Shown: positions 36,025 to 46,459, counted from the first letter of the stretch. The stretch is 64,000 nucleotides of DNA from Ixodes scapularis (GCF_016920785.2 NW_024609933.1:61000-124999), one strand, 5' to 3'. A program made the numbers and translations. The notes: generated from the letters alone by a model not told the origin.

Positions 36025-36198
36025 CAGTGATGTCTCGTTAATATGGACCCGGTTAATGTGGATACCCCACTATATAGACACCATTTTCGGAAAAAAACTG
36101 CGAAAATACATGCGTTTCTGTCTCGCTATTAGGGGCAGCTCGCAGTATGGCCGATGTTTTAGGGGAACGGAGGTGTCCATATTACCGAGACATCCCTG
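36025..36198. mobile_element. 174-bp MITE with Tigger/pogo-like TIRs
   Basis: The left end cagtgatgtctcgttaatat, preceded by TA, is mirrored by the right end atattaccgagacatccctg. This gives about 24-bp TIRs of the type CAGxGATGTCTCGxTAATATGGAC. The interior is non-coding. CAG-start TIRs and a TA target are typical of pogo/Tigger relatives. The right flank reads TG rather than TA, so the duplication is imperfect. A half copy lies at 13190-13255. Confidence 0.8.
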
Positions 36199-36239
36199 TG
36201 CGTGGTAGACTGTGTTTTTATGTTCAAACATAATTTCAG

Positions 36240-36498
36240 CCTCGTCGTTCGCCCAGCACCCTTGGTAGATGGTAGCGATCGTGTCTCGCAGTTAGTTTGT
36301 GGGAAAGTAGACGCACCTGATTCTTTACGGTGTTCTTTAGGAACATTTTCGTGCACACCTGCTGTTGGCCCTGAGAAAATAACAAAAAGAGATGCCGTGG
36401 ATTCTAGCTCCGATGAATGGCTTCCCCTCAGTGATGGTCCTGATGCGGTGAAGAGCCCTTCACATGAACTATCTTCACCCATGGAAACTGGCTTATGA
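36240..36498 (+). CDS. Candidate terminal exon, unrecognised protein
   Basis: A pyrimidine-leaning segment ending ataatttcag (to 36239) could be a splice acceptor. The frame after it stays open for 85 codons to TGA at 36496-36498. The first base completes a codon begun in an upstream exon. The translated stretch is varied in composition and ends in an acidic, Ser/Pro-rich tail (D-A-V-D-S-S-S-D-E-W-L-P-L near the middle). No domain is recognised. It follows directly after the MITE at 36025-36198, and no AATAAA is close downstream, so chance is a real possibility. Confidence 0.2.
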
Positions 36499-36863
36499 CA
36501 TGAACGGCGTGGGACGTATGATTCGGATGTCAACCCGCGGTGGGCCGTTCGACTGAAGCAGCGACGGAGCTTTCTCATTTTCGTAATACATGGAGATTAA
36601 GCCAAGCTGTAAGACGGGTGCCCCAGTGTTAAAAGAAGGGCTGACTTCGGGCTCCATACTTTGGGAGCACATTTAATGGGATTAGGTTAGTCTAATATAC
36701 AATTGCACGATGCTACGTTAAAAGTGTCAGGCTATAATTTGTGGACCGCTGTCATGTTGTCTTTTTTTATGACGGAGTTAAAATCGAAACATTTTAAAGC
36801 AACCACAAGTATGCTGTCTGAACAGACAAGCAACCATTTCGAGCTGGCTTTTTCCTCTCTTTG

Positions 36864-37499
36864 TTTAAAGGAGCGGTGCAACGATATTCGGTTGGAATAT
36901 TTTTCACTTCACACGAGCTTACTGGCACTAGTGGGACTCAAGGATACTCGCGCGCAACGCCACTGGCCAAGACACTCCTTTGATGTGGTGCAATTTCAAG
37001 GACAAAAGCGATCATTTTCATTCAGTCTCTCCTTTGCAAAATTTGATGACGTAACGTGGGGATCGCAGTACACCCCAATGACGATATTTGAATGCGGTTC
37101 ATAGATTGGACCCGAGCATTGCGTGGGCACTCGATTTGGGCTCGTGATAATTACTAGCTCGACAAGCATTCGGGTAGTGGCCCGTTTTAAATCTCTGCAA
37201 TGACGACAATAGCCGAGCCATAACAATGTCTGGAACTCAGCGCGTGTCCTGTGCTTTGCCAACCCCAGCGCGTGGCATTTATCAACATTGGCGGCATATA
37301 ATCGGCTCCAGATCACGTGGCCGCTTGTTCTGGCTGCAAGTTGAGGGGGTGAACGCTGCTCGTTTTTCTTTAGTTTTTTTCTGGGACTTCTATTGCGTGG
37401 GGCGAAAAACGAACGGGTGTTTCATAGGTCATTAACGTCAGAGATCCGTTCTAAGCGGTATTTGGGAAAGTACAAAACTTGTTGCATCGCCCCTTTAAA
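36864..37499. mobile_element. ~636-bp TIR element (TTTAAAGGxGCGxTGCAAC ends)
   Basis: The left end tttaaaggagcggtgcaac at 36864 is answered by gttgcatcgcccctttaaa at 37481-37499, a 19-bp imperfect TIR. The interior contains no transposase. A 133-codon frame enters it from 36703 but shows no family features. It is probably a non-autonomous DNA transposon; a TTTAAA target duplication cannot be separated from the TIR itself. Confidence 0.65.
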
Positions 37500-37828
37500 T
37501 GCTTCGATCGGTAGGTTGGTCGAGAGTCGATTTCTATAATGTGTCTTGTTTCGGTACGCTGAGAGAACAAAAAAGTCATGGGGAGTAAAACAAAATGTAT
37601 TATTATGGTGCCTGAGGTAACTACCACTGATGTGTAAAGATTGCGAAAGCTTGCATTTTGGGCAATAAATGCACTGTAGATCTAGATTATTTATGTAATT
37701 CCATCATTTTGGCCTCACACATGGTCCCAAAATGTAAATTATAAGATTTGATTTACTTCCAGAGATGTCGAGTCACCTTAACTAGGCGTCAAAGTCACAC
37801 AATAGATGATTGAAATATATATATATAT

Positions 37829-38209
37829 TGCCGCGCGCAAGGCTGAGAAAGAAACGCTCGGTCACGGTTCTCCAGAAAGTTCCCGTTTATTCATGTACCG
37901 CACGTAACTTCTATCATTTATCCCTGCTTTTGTTTTCTAGAAAGTACGTGTTCATTCTCGCCCCGATCACGCGACGCTCGAACCGCTTTCGCCGAATCTT
38001 CGAGATAGCGGCGCACTCTAGATAAGAGGCCGCCCGCGACCTTGTCGAGTCAGTCTCGCCCTAGCGCTCGATTCTGCTGACACGCCGACTTCGACGCCCG
38101 CGACGCTCTGCTTTCTTCTGTCTCCTTCTTTATTTTTGGCACAAGTTCGCCACATTAAACGTTTATTTATTCCTGTTTATTTCTTGTTTATTAGTCACCA
38201 CCCGTGACA
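37829..38209 (+). repeat. 5' LTR
   Basis: Starts TG (tgccgcgcgcaaggctgag) and ends CA (cacccgtgaca), 381 bp. It carries an attaaa poly(A)-type signal at 38154-38159. No canonical TATA box is obvious, so transcription may start from an initiator-type promoter. Identical to the 3' copy. Confidence 0.97.
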
Positions 38210-38212
38210 TTT

Positions 38213-38230
38213 TGGTGGAGGTGCGGGGTA
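38213..38230 (+). promoter_or_regulatory. Putative primer-binding site
   Basis: Three bases after the 5' LTR the sequence reads tggtggaggtgcggggta. It begins with TGG, as needed to pair with the CCA end of a tRNA. The primer tRNA could not be named without comparing tRNA 3' ends. Confidence 0.55.
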
Positions 38231-38234
38231 CCGC

Positions 38235-39671
38235 ATGTTCGTGCAGCGCAGCCCCCCAAGTTCCCGCACTGAAAGTCCGAACCCAAGCTCCCGAGGACCC
38301 AACGAAGACCAGATCGAGACTCGATCAAGTCGCCGAACCCAAGGGCTACACCCGGAATACGGACCTTTACCACCCAGGACCAGGCAGCCGACGATGGCCA
38401 ACCAGTCGCAGACCCCCGCCGCTCCTGCCGTCGTCTACCTACCCGTCGCTCCTCGGACACCGGCTCCATTCCACGGCGAGCAGTACGAAGACGTCGAAGA
38501 CTGGATTGACCAGTATGAACGCGTTGCCCGCCACAATTGCTGGACAGACGAGCAGCGCCTACACAATGTCTATTTTTCGCTTGAGGGGACTGCCAAGCAC
38601 TGGTACGAGAATCATGAGTCCTCCCTGACGTCGTGGGACATTTTCAAGAACGATCTCAAGGCTACCTTCATCAACCACCACCGCCGAGAGAGAGCCGAGG
38701 ACCTACTGCGAACCAGAACCCAGGGCCCCAACGAGAGTGTCACCGGCTTCGTAGAGGACGTCCTGCGCCTGAGCGCCCGCGCCGACCCTCGGGCTACAGA
38801 GGAGAAGAAGCTACGAATCCTCATGCGGGGCGTGAGAGAAAACATCTTTGGCGGCCTTGTCCGCAGCCCTCCGACAACTGTCGAAGACTTTGTCGCCGAG
38901 GCAACGAACATCGAGCGTGCCCTGCAAGCCCGAGCCAGCCACTACCAGAGGCTACCCGGCGTCAGCGCGGTTCCGCCGTCCGCTTGCGACCTTGGGTCCA
39001 GCATCCCAAGCATTCGCGAGATCATTCGCGACGTCGTCCGGGAGGAGCTGCGAAAGCTACTACCCACCGCGGACCGACCAGCTTCGCTCTCCATCGCTGA
39101 GGTCGTGCGGGAAGAGGTGCAGAGAGCCATTCAACCAGAGGCTCCCATCAGCGCAGCAGTCTCCGAAGAACCCGCGCTAACTTACGCCGCAGTGGCCCGA
39201 CGGCCACCGCCTCCTCCTCGCGCCTATGTCGCGCCGCCCCGACGCCAGTCTCCTGCGCCGCAGCACGACCGACGCCACGACGACCAGCCCCAGTACGCCA
39301 GCCAGGAGCCCCGTGCACCCCGGAAGACCGATGTGTGGCGAACGCCCGACCGACGCCCTCTGTGCTACCACTGCGGGGAAGCCGATCATGTGTACCGCCG
39401 ATGCCCATACCGACGACTCGGACTGCGCGGATTCCACCCAAGCGACCCGCGCCCCCGGTATGGTGAACGCCCTCGGGAGATCGACGAGTACCTGCGACGA
39501 CCCCAGTCCCCCGAGCCTGCGTCCCGCCGAGAGTTCCGGTCGCCGTCACCGCGACGTCCAGCTTCGCCGATGCACGACCCCGACGTGAAAGCCTGTCGCC
39601 CCTCGCTCCTCGCCGGGGAAACTAGGCGCGGCAACCCCTGGAGGTGGAGTTGCCGAAGACGACCGACGTAA
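38235..39671 (+). CDS. gag: Gag polyprotein of the Gypsy element
   Basis: Structural capsid/nucleocapsid protein that packages the element RNA. The frame is 478 codons from the first ATG (38235). The ATG at 38394 (residue 54, acgATGG, strong context) is the likelier start and gives about 425 residues. Residues 80-220 have the retrotransposon-gag capsid pattern (F-H-G-E near 79, W-I-D-Q-Y-E-R, then a K-H-W-Y-E and F-x(3)-D-L-K-A-T-F segment). A Pro/Ala-rich linker follows. A single CCHC zinc knuckle lies at residues 377-390 (C-Y-H-C-G-E-A-D-H-V-Y-R-R-C, exact C-x2-C-x4-H-x4-C), within a basic Arg/Pro-rich C-terminus. The TAA stop at 39669-39671 is in a different frame from pol, which is already open from 39589. 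Confidence 0.93.
   Translation: MFVQRSPPSSRTESPNPSSRGPNEDQIETRSSRRTQGLHPEYGPLPPRTRQPTMANQSQTPAAPAVVYLPVAPRTPAPFHGEQYEDVEDWIDQYERVARHNCWTDEQRLHNVYFSLEGTAKHWYENHESSLTSWDIFKNDLKATFINHHRRERAEDLLRTRTQGPNESVTGFVEDVLRLSARADPRATEEKKLRILMRGVRENIFGGLVRSPPTTVEDFVAEATNIERALQARASHYQRLPGVSAVPPSACDLGSSIPSIREIIRDVVREELRKLLPTADRPASLSIAEVVREEVQRAIQPEAPISAAVSEEPALTYAAVARRPPPPPRAYVAPPRRQSPAPQHDRRHDDQPQYASQEPRAPRKTDVWRTPDRRPLCYHCGEADHVYRRCPYRRLGLRGFHPSDPRPRYGERPREIDEYLRRPQSPEPASRREFRSPSPRRPASPMHDPDVKACRPSLLAGETRRGNPWRWSCRRRPT
39589..39668 (+). promoter_or_regulatory. Gag-pol overlap, programmed +1 frameshift window
   Basis: The pol frame has its last upstream stop (TGA) at 39586-39588 and is open from 39589. Gag stops at 39669-39671. 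In these 80 nt ribosomes must move +1 to make Gag-Pol. The gag-frame codons act-agg-c near 39621-39627 resemble the yeast Ty1-type cut-agg-c shift signal (a tRNA slip before a slow AGG codon), but the actual site is not proven. A one-base indel in this copy is the alternative. Confidence 0.6.
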
Positions 39672-42600
39672 AGAGCCTCCACGAACGACGGAGCGCTCCC
39701 ACTCTCCCGACGATACGCATCACAACGACGCACCTGCTTCGGTGTCCAACAACTTAAACGTTGTTATTGACGGCCTCGACTCATCGGCACTCGTGGACAC
39801 CGGAGCAGACTACTCAGTCTTGAGTGGGAGGCTCTCTCGCCGCCTGCGAAAAGTCATGACGCCGTGGGATGGACCCCAAATACGAACCGCCGGAGGACAT
39901 CTCATCACGCCAGTCGGGAGATGCACTGCTCGCGTCGAGATCCACGGTGAAACGTGCCCTGTGAAGTTCGTCGTTCTGCAAGACTGTTCGAGGGACGTTA
40001 TCCTCGGAATGGACTTTCTCTGCGAGTATGGCGCCGTCATAGACCTCGGGGCAAACCAGTTGACGCTGCGGAAACCTGTTTTACCGCCGGTAGAGACCAA
40101 CACAACATCAACCGCGATCCGAGTTATCGCCGACCATGTGAACCTACCGCCGCGGTCGAGTGTTTTCGTCACCGTTATGGCCGACGCCGCCATGCACGGT
40201 GAAGCTCTTCTGGAAGGCAGCGTCCAACTGCTCCTCGAAAAAGGAATTGGCGTCGCAAGAGGCGTAACGGATCTCCAAGAAAGACGTACAACTGTTCTTG
40301 TGACGAACTTTCGAGAGGAGCCGCAGCACCTAACGAAGGGTACCACCGTGGGCCACGTCGAGGAGCTTCAAGCGCCAGCGGTGGTCACCGCAATCTCCGA
40401 GGAAACCTCGTCGCCACAGCAGAAAAGCACGACGCCGCCGCCGCTCGACATTGACCCCGAGCTCCCAGCTACGAAGCGCCGGCAACTGATTGATCTCCTT
40501 GCCGAATACAGTGACTGTTTTGCCACGACATCAAAGATTCGCCAAACACCAATGGCGAAACATCCCATTGTTACCGACGACGACGCACTTCCTGTCCACC
40601 AGTCGCCGTATCGGGTCTCCTTAAAGGAAAGGAAAGTGATTCAAGATCAAGTCCAGGAGATGCTCGACGACGACATCATTCAACCCTCAAGGAGCCCATG
40701 GGCGTCCCCAGTCGTCCTTGTAAAGAAGAAGGACGGAACCCTGCGGTTCTGCGTGGACTATCGTCGACTGAACGCCGTGACAAAGAAGGACGTCTATCCG
40801 CTCCCCCGCATCGATGATACGTTAGACCGACTGCGCCACTCCCGATATTTTTCGTCGATGGACCTGAAGAGTGGTTATTGGCAGATTGAAGTCGACGAAC
40901 GTGACCGGGAGAAAACTGCCTTCGTCACTCCCGACGGACTATACGAATTCAAAGTGATGCCGTTCGGACTTTGTACAGCACCAGCCACCTTCCAGCGCGT
41001 CATGGACACCGTGCTGGCAGGTCTGAAATGGCAGAGCTGCCTCGTCTACCTGGACGATGTCGTGGTATTCTCACGAGATTTCGACGAACACCTCAGGCGA
41101 CTTCGAGCCGTGCTTCAAGCCATCAAGACCGCCGGCCTGTCACTCAAGCCAACAAAGTGTCGGTTCGCCTATGGGGAACTAAAGTTCCTTGGCCACGTCG
41201 TGAACAACAAGGGTGTTCTACCTGACCCCGAGAAGACCCGCGCCGTAGCTGCATTTACGCCGCCGTCTGACAAGAAGGCCGTGAGAAGATTTCTCGGACT
41301 CTGTGCCTACTACAGGCGCTTTGTTCGAGACTTCGCCAAGCTATCCGCACCGCTGACACACCTCACGAAGGACGCCGTAAAGTTCGAGTGGACAGAAGAA
41401 CACCAGAGGTCATTCGACGAGCTCAAACGAAGACTCCAGACGCCCCCGATTCTTGGCCATTTCGACCAGTTTGCTGAAACCGAGATCCACACCGACGCCA
41501 GTAACACCGGACTGGGTGCGGTACTAGTCCAAGTGCAGGACGGAGCCGAGCGAGTTATCGCATACGCAAGTCGGACGCTGTCTAAAGCGGAGAGGAACTA
41601 TTCAACGACCGAAAAGGAGTGCCTCGCTGTCGTATGGGCAATAACAAAGTTTCGCCCATATTTGTATGGAAGTTCTTTTCGCGTAGTCACAGACCACCAC
41701 TCGCTCTGCTGGCTGGCGAAACTGAAGGACCCCTCCGGACGCCTCGCTCGGTGGAGCCTACGACTGCAGGAGTTCGACATGGCCGTGGTGTACAAGTCCG
41801 GCCGGAAGCACAATGACGCCGACTGCCTGTCAAGGGCCCCAGTCGAGGCCGGTCCTGCCTGCATCAAAGAGGACGACGATGAGTGTTTCCTCGGCGCTCT
41901 GGATGTAAGCGACATGGCAGCACTCCAACGAGACGACCCTGAGTTTCGAGCACTCATCGAACACCTAGAGGGGCAAGGAAGCGCCGTTCCCCGCGGCTTT
42001 GTTCGAACACTGCCAACCTTCTCCATCCGACAAGGCGTACTGTACAAGGAGAACTTCAGCGACAGCAACACGGCGTGGCTGTTGGTGATCCCTTCCAGTC
42101 TTCGAGAAGAAATTTTTCAAGCCTGCCACGATGACCCGACGGCGGGACACCTTGGTTACAGCAGGACTCTTGCGAGGATACGCGAAAAGTACTACTGGCC
42201 CAAGCTTGCGAAGACAGTACACCACTACACCCGATCCTGCCACGAGTGTCAACGAAGGAAGAAGCCACCGACGAGACCGGCAGGACTTCTTCAGCCTATT
42301 GCGCCGCCATCTGCCCCATTCCAGCAAATCGGTATGGATTTACTCGGACCTTTCCCACCGTCGACGCAAGGAAACCGATGGATAATCGTCGCAACCGATT
42401 ATCTCACGCGGTACGCCGAGACAAAAGCCCTTCCATCAGGAACGGCTGTTGAAGTCGCCAAGTTTTTCATCGAGTCCATTGTCCTCCGGCACGGCGCTCC
42501 CGAAGTCCTGATCTCAGACCGTGGATCATCATTCATGGCCCAGCTGACGCAAGAAGTCCTTCGTCTCAGCCACACCAGCCATCGTCGCACCACGGCGTAC

Positions 42601-43176
42601 CACCCGCAGACCAACGGGCTGACGGAGAGACTCAACAAAACCATCGCCGACATGATCTCCATGTACGTCGACGTGGAGCACAAGACATGGGACGAGGTGT
42701 TGCCGTACGTCACATTTGCCTACAACACGGCCGTACAAGAGACCACCGGAGTGACACCCTTTCAACTGGTGCATGGGCGCAAAGTAACGACCATGCTGGA
42801 CGCGATGCTGCCGCATGAGCCAGCTGACAGTGAGAGCGACGACGCCCAGGTGGTTGCTCAACGGGCCGAAGAAGTCCGCCAGCTCGCCCGACTCAGGATT
42901 CAAGACCAGCAACGCGCCGACGCGGGCCGCTACAACCTTCGTCGCAGGGACGTTCACTTCCAGCCCGGAGACAGGGTGTGGGTTTGGACGCCCATCCGTC
43001 GCCGCGGCCTCAGTGAGAAACTGCTGAAACGGTACTTTGGACCATACAAGGTACTTCGTCGCCTCGGCGAGCTGAACTACGAGGTGATGCCCGACGGAAC
43101 ACGAACATCGTCACGCCGCCCACCACGACCTGAGGTCGTCCACGTCGTGCGCCTGAAGCCGTACTATGCTCGATAG
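39589..43176 (+). CDS. pol: Pol polyprotein (protease, reverse transcriptase, RNase H, integrase)
   Basis: Residue numbers count from the GTG codon at 39742. No ATG starts this frame, which fits frameshift expression from gag. Protease: active site D19-T-G-A. Reverse transcriptase: S-P-W-A-S-P-V-V-L-V-K-K-K-D-G near 317, F-C-V-D-Y-R-R-L-N, and the catalytic Y436-L-D-D. RNase H: D585 (H-T-D-A-S), E near 626 and D651 (T-D-H-H). Integrase: zinc finger H796-H803-C833-C836, then D866, D926 and E962 (D,D-35-E) with H-P-Q-T-N-G just before the Glu. A G-P-Y module follows near residue 1100. There is no chromodomain and no internal stop, so the enzyme looks active. The frame runs 1144 codons from 39742 and ends at 43176. 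Confidence 0.96.
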   Translation, partial: KPVAPRSSPGKLGAATPGGGVAEDDRRKEPPRTTERSHSPDDTHHNDAPASVSNNLNVVIDGLDSSALVDTGADYSVLSGRLSRRLRKVMTPWDGPQIRTAGGHLITPVGRCTARVEIHGETCPVKFVVLQDCSRDVILGMDFLCEYGAVIDLGANQLTLRKPVLPPVETNTTSTAIRVIADHVNLPPRSSVFVTVMADAAMHGEALLEGSVQLLLEKGIGVARGVTDLQERRTTVLVTNFREEPQHLTKGTTVGHVEELQAPAVVTAISEETSSPQQKSTTPPPLDIDPELPATKRRQLIDLLAEYSDCFATTSKIRQTPMAKHPIVTDDDALPVHQSPYRVSLKERKVIQDQVQEMLDDDIIQPSRSPWASPVVLVKKKDGTLRFCVDYRRLNAVTKKDVYPLPRIDDTLDRLRHSRYFSSMDLKSGYWQIEVDERDREKTAFVTPDGLYEFKVMPFGLCTAPATFQRVMDTVLAGLKWQSCLVYLDDVVVFSRDFDEHLRRLRAVLQAIKTAGLSLKPTKCRFAYGELKFLGHVVNNKGVLPDPEKTRAVAAFTPPSDKKAVRRFLGLCAYYRRFVRDFAKLSAPLTHLTKDAVKFEWTEEHQRSFDELKRRLQTPPILGHFDQFAETEIHTDASNTGLGAVLVQVQDGAERVIAYASRTLSKAERNYSTTEKECLAVVWAITKFRPYLYGSSFRVVTDHHSLCWLAKLKDPSGRLARWSLRLQEFDMAVVYKSGRKHNDADCLSRAPVEAGPACIKEDDDECFLGALDVSDMAALQRDDPEFRALIEHLEGQGSAVPRGFVRTLPTFSIRQGVLYKENFSDSNTAWLLVIPSSLREEIFQACHDDPTAGHLGYSRTLARIREKYYWPKLAKTVHHYTRSCHECQRRKKPPTRPAGLLQPIAPPSAPFQQIGMDLLGPFPPSTQGNRWIIVATDYLTRYAETKALPSGTAVEVAKFFIESIVLRHGAPEVLISDRGSSFMAQLTQEVLRLSHTSHRRTTAYHPQTNGLTERLNKTIADMISMYVDVEHKTWDEVLPYVTFAYNTAVQETTGVTPFQLVHGRKVTTMLDAMLPHEPADSESDDAQVVAQRAEEVRQLARLRIQDQQRADAGRYNLRRRDVHFQPGDRVWVWTPIRRRGLSEKLLKRYFGPYKVLRRLGELNYEVMPDGTRTSSRRPPRPEVVHVVRLKPYYAR

Positions 43177-43284
43177 GACTGTGGACCTTTTGTGCTCCAA
43201 AAGACTCTTTAGTTTATCGTTTTTTTTTCATTTTGATTTGTTTTACACTGCATCGGGGCGATGCACTTTTAAAGGGGGGAGTAA
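43177..43284 (+). promoter_or_regulatory. 3' untranslated segment and polypurine tract
   Basis: A T-rich 3' UTR is followed by aaaggggggagtaa at 43271-43284, directly against the 3' LTR. This is the usual plus-strand primer for reverse transcription of LTR elements. No env-like frame fits in this interval. Confidence 0.85.
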
Positions 43285-43665
43285 TGCCGCGCGCAAGGCT
43301 GAGAAAGAAACGCTCGGTCACGGTTCTCCAGAAAGTTCCCGTTTATTCATGTACCGCACGTAACTTCTATCATTTATCCCTGCTTTTGTTTTCTAGAAAG
43401 TACGTGTTCATTCTCGCCCCGATCACGCGACGCTCGAACCGCTTTCGCCGAATCTTCGAGATAGCGGCGCACTCTAGATAAGAGGCCGCCCGCGACCTTG
43501 TCGAGTCAGTCTCGCCCTAGCGCTCGATTCTGCTGACACGCCGACTTCGACGCCCGCGACGCTCTGCTTTCTTCTGTCTCCTTCTTTATTTTTGGCACAA
43601 GTTCGCCACATTAAACGTTTATTTATTCCTGTTTATTTCTTGTTTATTAGTCACCACCCGTGACA
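43285..43665 (+). repeat. 3' LTR
   Basis: 381 bp, same TG...CA ends as the 5' LTR and identical to it by eye. It is followed at once by AT repeat DNA (43666 onward). Confidence 0.97.
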
Positions 43666-43710
43666 ATATATATACATACATACATATATATTATATATGT
43701 ATGTATTGCG
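43666..43710. repeat. AT/CATA microsatellite flanking the Gypsy insertion
   Basis: An atatatata run passes into catacatacat and then a palindromic tatatatt...tatatgtatgtat segment. With the AT run at 37814-37828 it is the split target of the retrotransposon. Confidence 0.85.
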
Positions 43711-46415
43711 ACTTTAGGACGCTGGGTGGATATATTCATAAAGTAATCACAGAGCGCTGACCACGTCCCGGCTAGGCAGCGGCATTTCTTACGGTTTTTT
43801 TGGATTCAGTTTAAAAGCAATGGGAGTTTTTATACCGCGTGTGGGCGCGACAAAACCGCCCTTCCTAGTACTGCCTCAACCACCCTGAACTACTATTCCG
43901 ATCACCGTAATTGAAGCTGTGTGCCAATGTACTCATATGGAACAACAGTAGTGCGCCGCTGACTGAAATACCTTTGACTTTCGATAAATATACCTTGTTC
44001 ACAAAAATATATATATTTTTTATAGAAGACGAAGAAGACGATTTGTTCTACGTAAGTACCTGCAAGGCAGACAGCCTCCAGACCCGTAAATTAGTCTGGA
44101 AATTTCTCCAATTCAACACCGGAGCCAAAAGTCCTACACGGTGAAATTATGGTGTCTCGCTACAACGAACTAAATCACTGTAGGAGGGTGAGGTCGCACT
44201 GACTCCACCGAGCTGCGGTGGCAGATAAACGAACCCGTAACTTGAAGTTCGTAAGAAAGCTCTCCTTTTTGCATCTAGCCCGACCGTGCACCGACGTGCT
44301 GACGCCACTGTTTTTCAATGTTTTTTTTTTTATTTATTTATTTTCTGAAAACTTGTATCGAAGTTATTTCCCGTCGTCTTGGCGCACTCAGTGCTGCAAA
44401 AGTCATTGTTGTTTTTGTTTTACGGCTGGCGCCTGCCGAACTGGCAACGCTCTCTAGGTTACGGCGAAGCCTCAAAGCATTATAACGGTGAAGTGTATGT
44501 CCACTTCGTAAAAAAACATCGTCTTTGAAATCAAACTAAGTTTTCAAATCGCCCCAAACAAAATCCCAATTTTTTTTTTTTATATCCGCAAGACCGGAGG
44601 AGGGGGAGGGGACTGTGGTCTTAAAACGAAAGCAGTCTGATTATGTAAATTTATATACAAGCCGATGCAATATCAACATCATCCGTATAAATGAATCTGT
44701 GTGCCCCTATGTTTTATCTGTCTTTCTCTCCACAGGTAAGGGTGTGTGTAAAAGAAGAAGAAAATGCGCATAAGTTCACTCTTCTTGATTTTGCTTCTTC
44801 CTTTCTTATTAGGTTTCGCTTGCAATTGGACAACGCGTGGCTGACAAACAAAGTAAAAAACAGAAAAAAAAGCTTTTCTTTCAGAGAATCCCAGCTTTCT
44901 TTTCTCCTTACCCCAATGCTATACTGCTTTGTGAATTTAATAATATTTCATTTTATTAAAACTAAACGCACATGAAAACATAATAGAATAACGATTTCAA
45001 CGCTTAATTAATAGCAGAGGTATATATTTTATACTAGAAACAACGCCTGTGTTAAAATATCAGTGCAAAAGTAGTCGCACTGAAATCGAGGTTTAACTTC
45101 AAATTTATAACATTTTCATATATATCTTAAATCTCAATTGGGCGGTGTGCTGAAAACGCGATGACAAAAAGCTGTTTGTTTGGGAACACCGGGGCGTAAA
45201 CCTGCATATCGACTGTGACCGATGACGAACTTTCGGCGACGTTCCTTGCAATGAAAAGTTTGCGAGGAAATATAAAAAGTCTAATTGATTTGCGTTCTAT
45301 GATAAACGTTCAATTACAGTCTTCGGAAATATTACGACACTTTGTATTTGTAAAGAAAAGCAGAAATCGGTAATTTTGGGAATGTGGCCTATGGGATTCA
45401 AAGCCAAATATATCGTAGAGCCGCGGAATAACAAATATACGAGTTCAAATGCTTAGTTATTGCTAACGAAACTTTTATGACTGTTAGCTAAAATATTATG
45501 TACGAACATTGCGAGGTCGTTGTTCACTTCAAACTTTTCATGTTAGTCTATGCACCGAGGCGTTGATGTCTAAGAAAGTTCGGTATGTACGTGCAATTGT
45601 GAAATCAAAACCGCCCGAAATTTGGTGCCTACGAACACTTTCTTTTCCGCGGTCAAGGACCGATTGTAGTTCCTGCGCGTTATTCGCAGATATTGTTTCG
45701 ATAAAGGTATATTTGTCATTTTTATACGAATACCCACTGCCATACATTTTTGCACCTGCGCTGTGATAGCTTTTTTTTTTTTTTTTTTCAAAAATGTACT
45801 ATGGGATTTTTTTTTATGTTCCGATGTTTGTGCAAATTTTTTTTTCGCATATCCCAAATAACGTGCAACCAAAACTCGCACAAAATTCGAAGCGTGATTA
45901 TTAGTTTTGTACTACTGTGGTTTTATTTTTTTTATCAAAAATGGTTTTGTGTTACTTCTTCCCAGCTGATGAAAATGCTCGTTCCTCCTCTACAAAGTTT
46001 TTTTCCCTTAGGATGAACCACCCTTGACCTGTCAATGTTCTCATTTTGCCGAAAACAGAAAAAGATATTAGTGGTGTTTTCTTGCTACCGGAATCTTTAC
46101 TTTCGGGCTATATTAACACTCTATCCTCAGTCAACCGCTAAGTTGACGGACCACTGGAAGCTAGGTACATGCTTACGGGACTAGAAGTTCACGGCGACGT
46201 AAATAGCCAACAGCGCCCCCATTCGGCGTATTCAATTAAAGGGTCCATACTGGGCTTATTTTCTAAATATTGATTTCAGACACTAGAATGTTTTATTACT
46301 GCGTATACGAGCGAACGCGAGCACTGTGCGTTTTCGTTAGCGTAGCGCGTTCCACATTGCGCCTGCACAGAGCCCAGACTGCGGTGTAGATTGGCGTACA
46401 GTGATGAAGCGCAGA
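43711..46415. other. Unassigned AT-rich stretch
   Basis: Short frames without motif support, with T runs at 44571-44582, 45771-45788 and 45836-45845. No gene recognised. Confidence 0.4.
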
Positions 46416-46457
46416 ATCACTAGTGATCTATCACTAGTGATCTATCACTAGTGATGT
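46416..46457. repeat. Three tandem 14-bp palindromic units
   Basis: The unit atcactagtgatct repeats three times (last unit ends gt). Each contains the perfect 12-bp palindrome atcactagtgat. A tandem run of a palindrome may mark a protein-binding cluster or be a chance microsatellite. Confidence 0.9.
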
Positions 46458-46459
46458 AA

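Larger units (their letters stand above)
37829..43665 (+). mobile_element. Complete Ty3/Gypsy LTR retrotransposon, 5837 bp, young
   Basis: Order: LTR (37829-38209), primer-binding region, gag, pol (PR-RT-RH-IN), polypurine tract, LTR (43285-43665). The two 381-bp LTRs are identical in a line-by-line reading, so insertion was recent. Both flanks are AT dinucleotide repeat, so the 4-5 bp target duplication cannot be separated from the microsatellite. No env frame follows pol. All catalytic motifs are intact. Pol integrase and RT features place it in Metaviridae; the clade is not assigned. It is much more GC-rich than its surroundings, which supports recent arrival. Confidence 0.97.

Noticed and set aside
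38612..42957. Numerous minus-strand and alternate-frame ORFs over gag-pol
   Set aside because: They are shadows of the GC-rich gag and pol genes.
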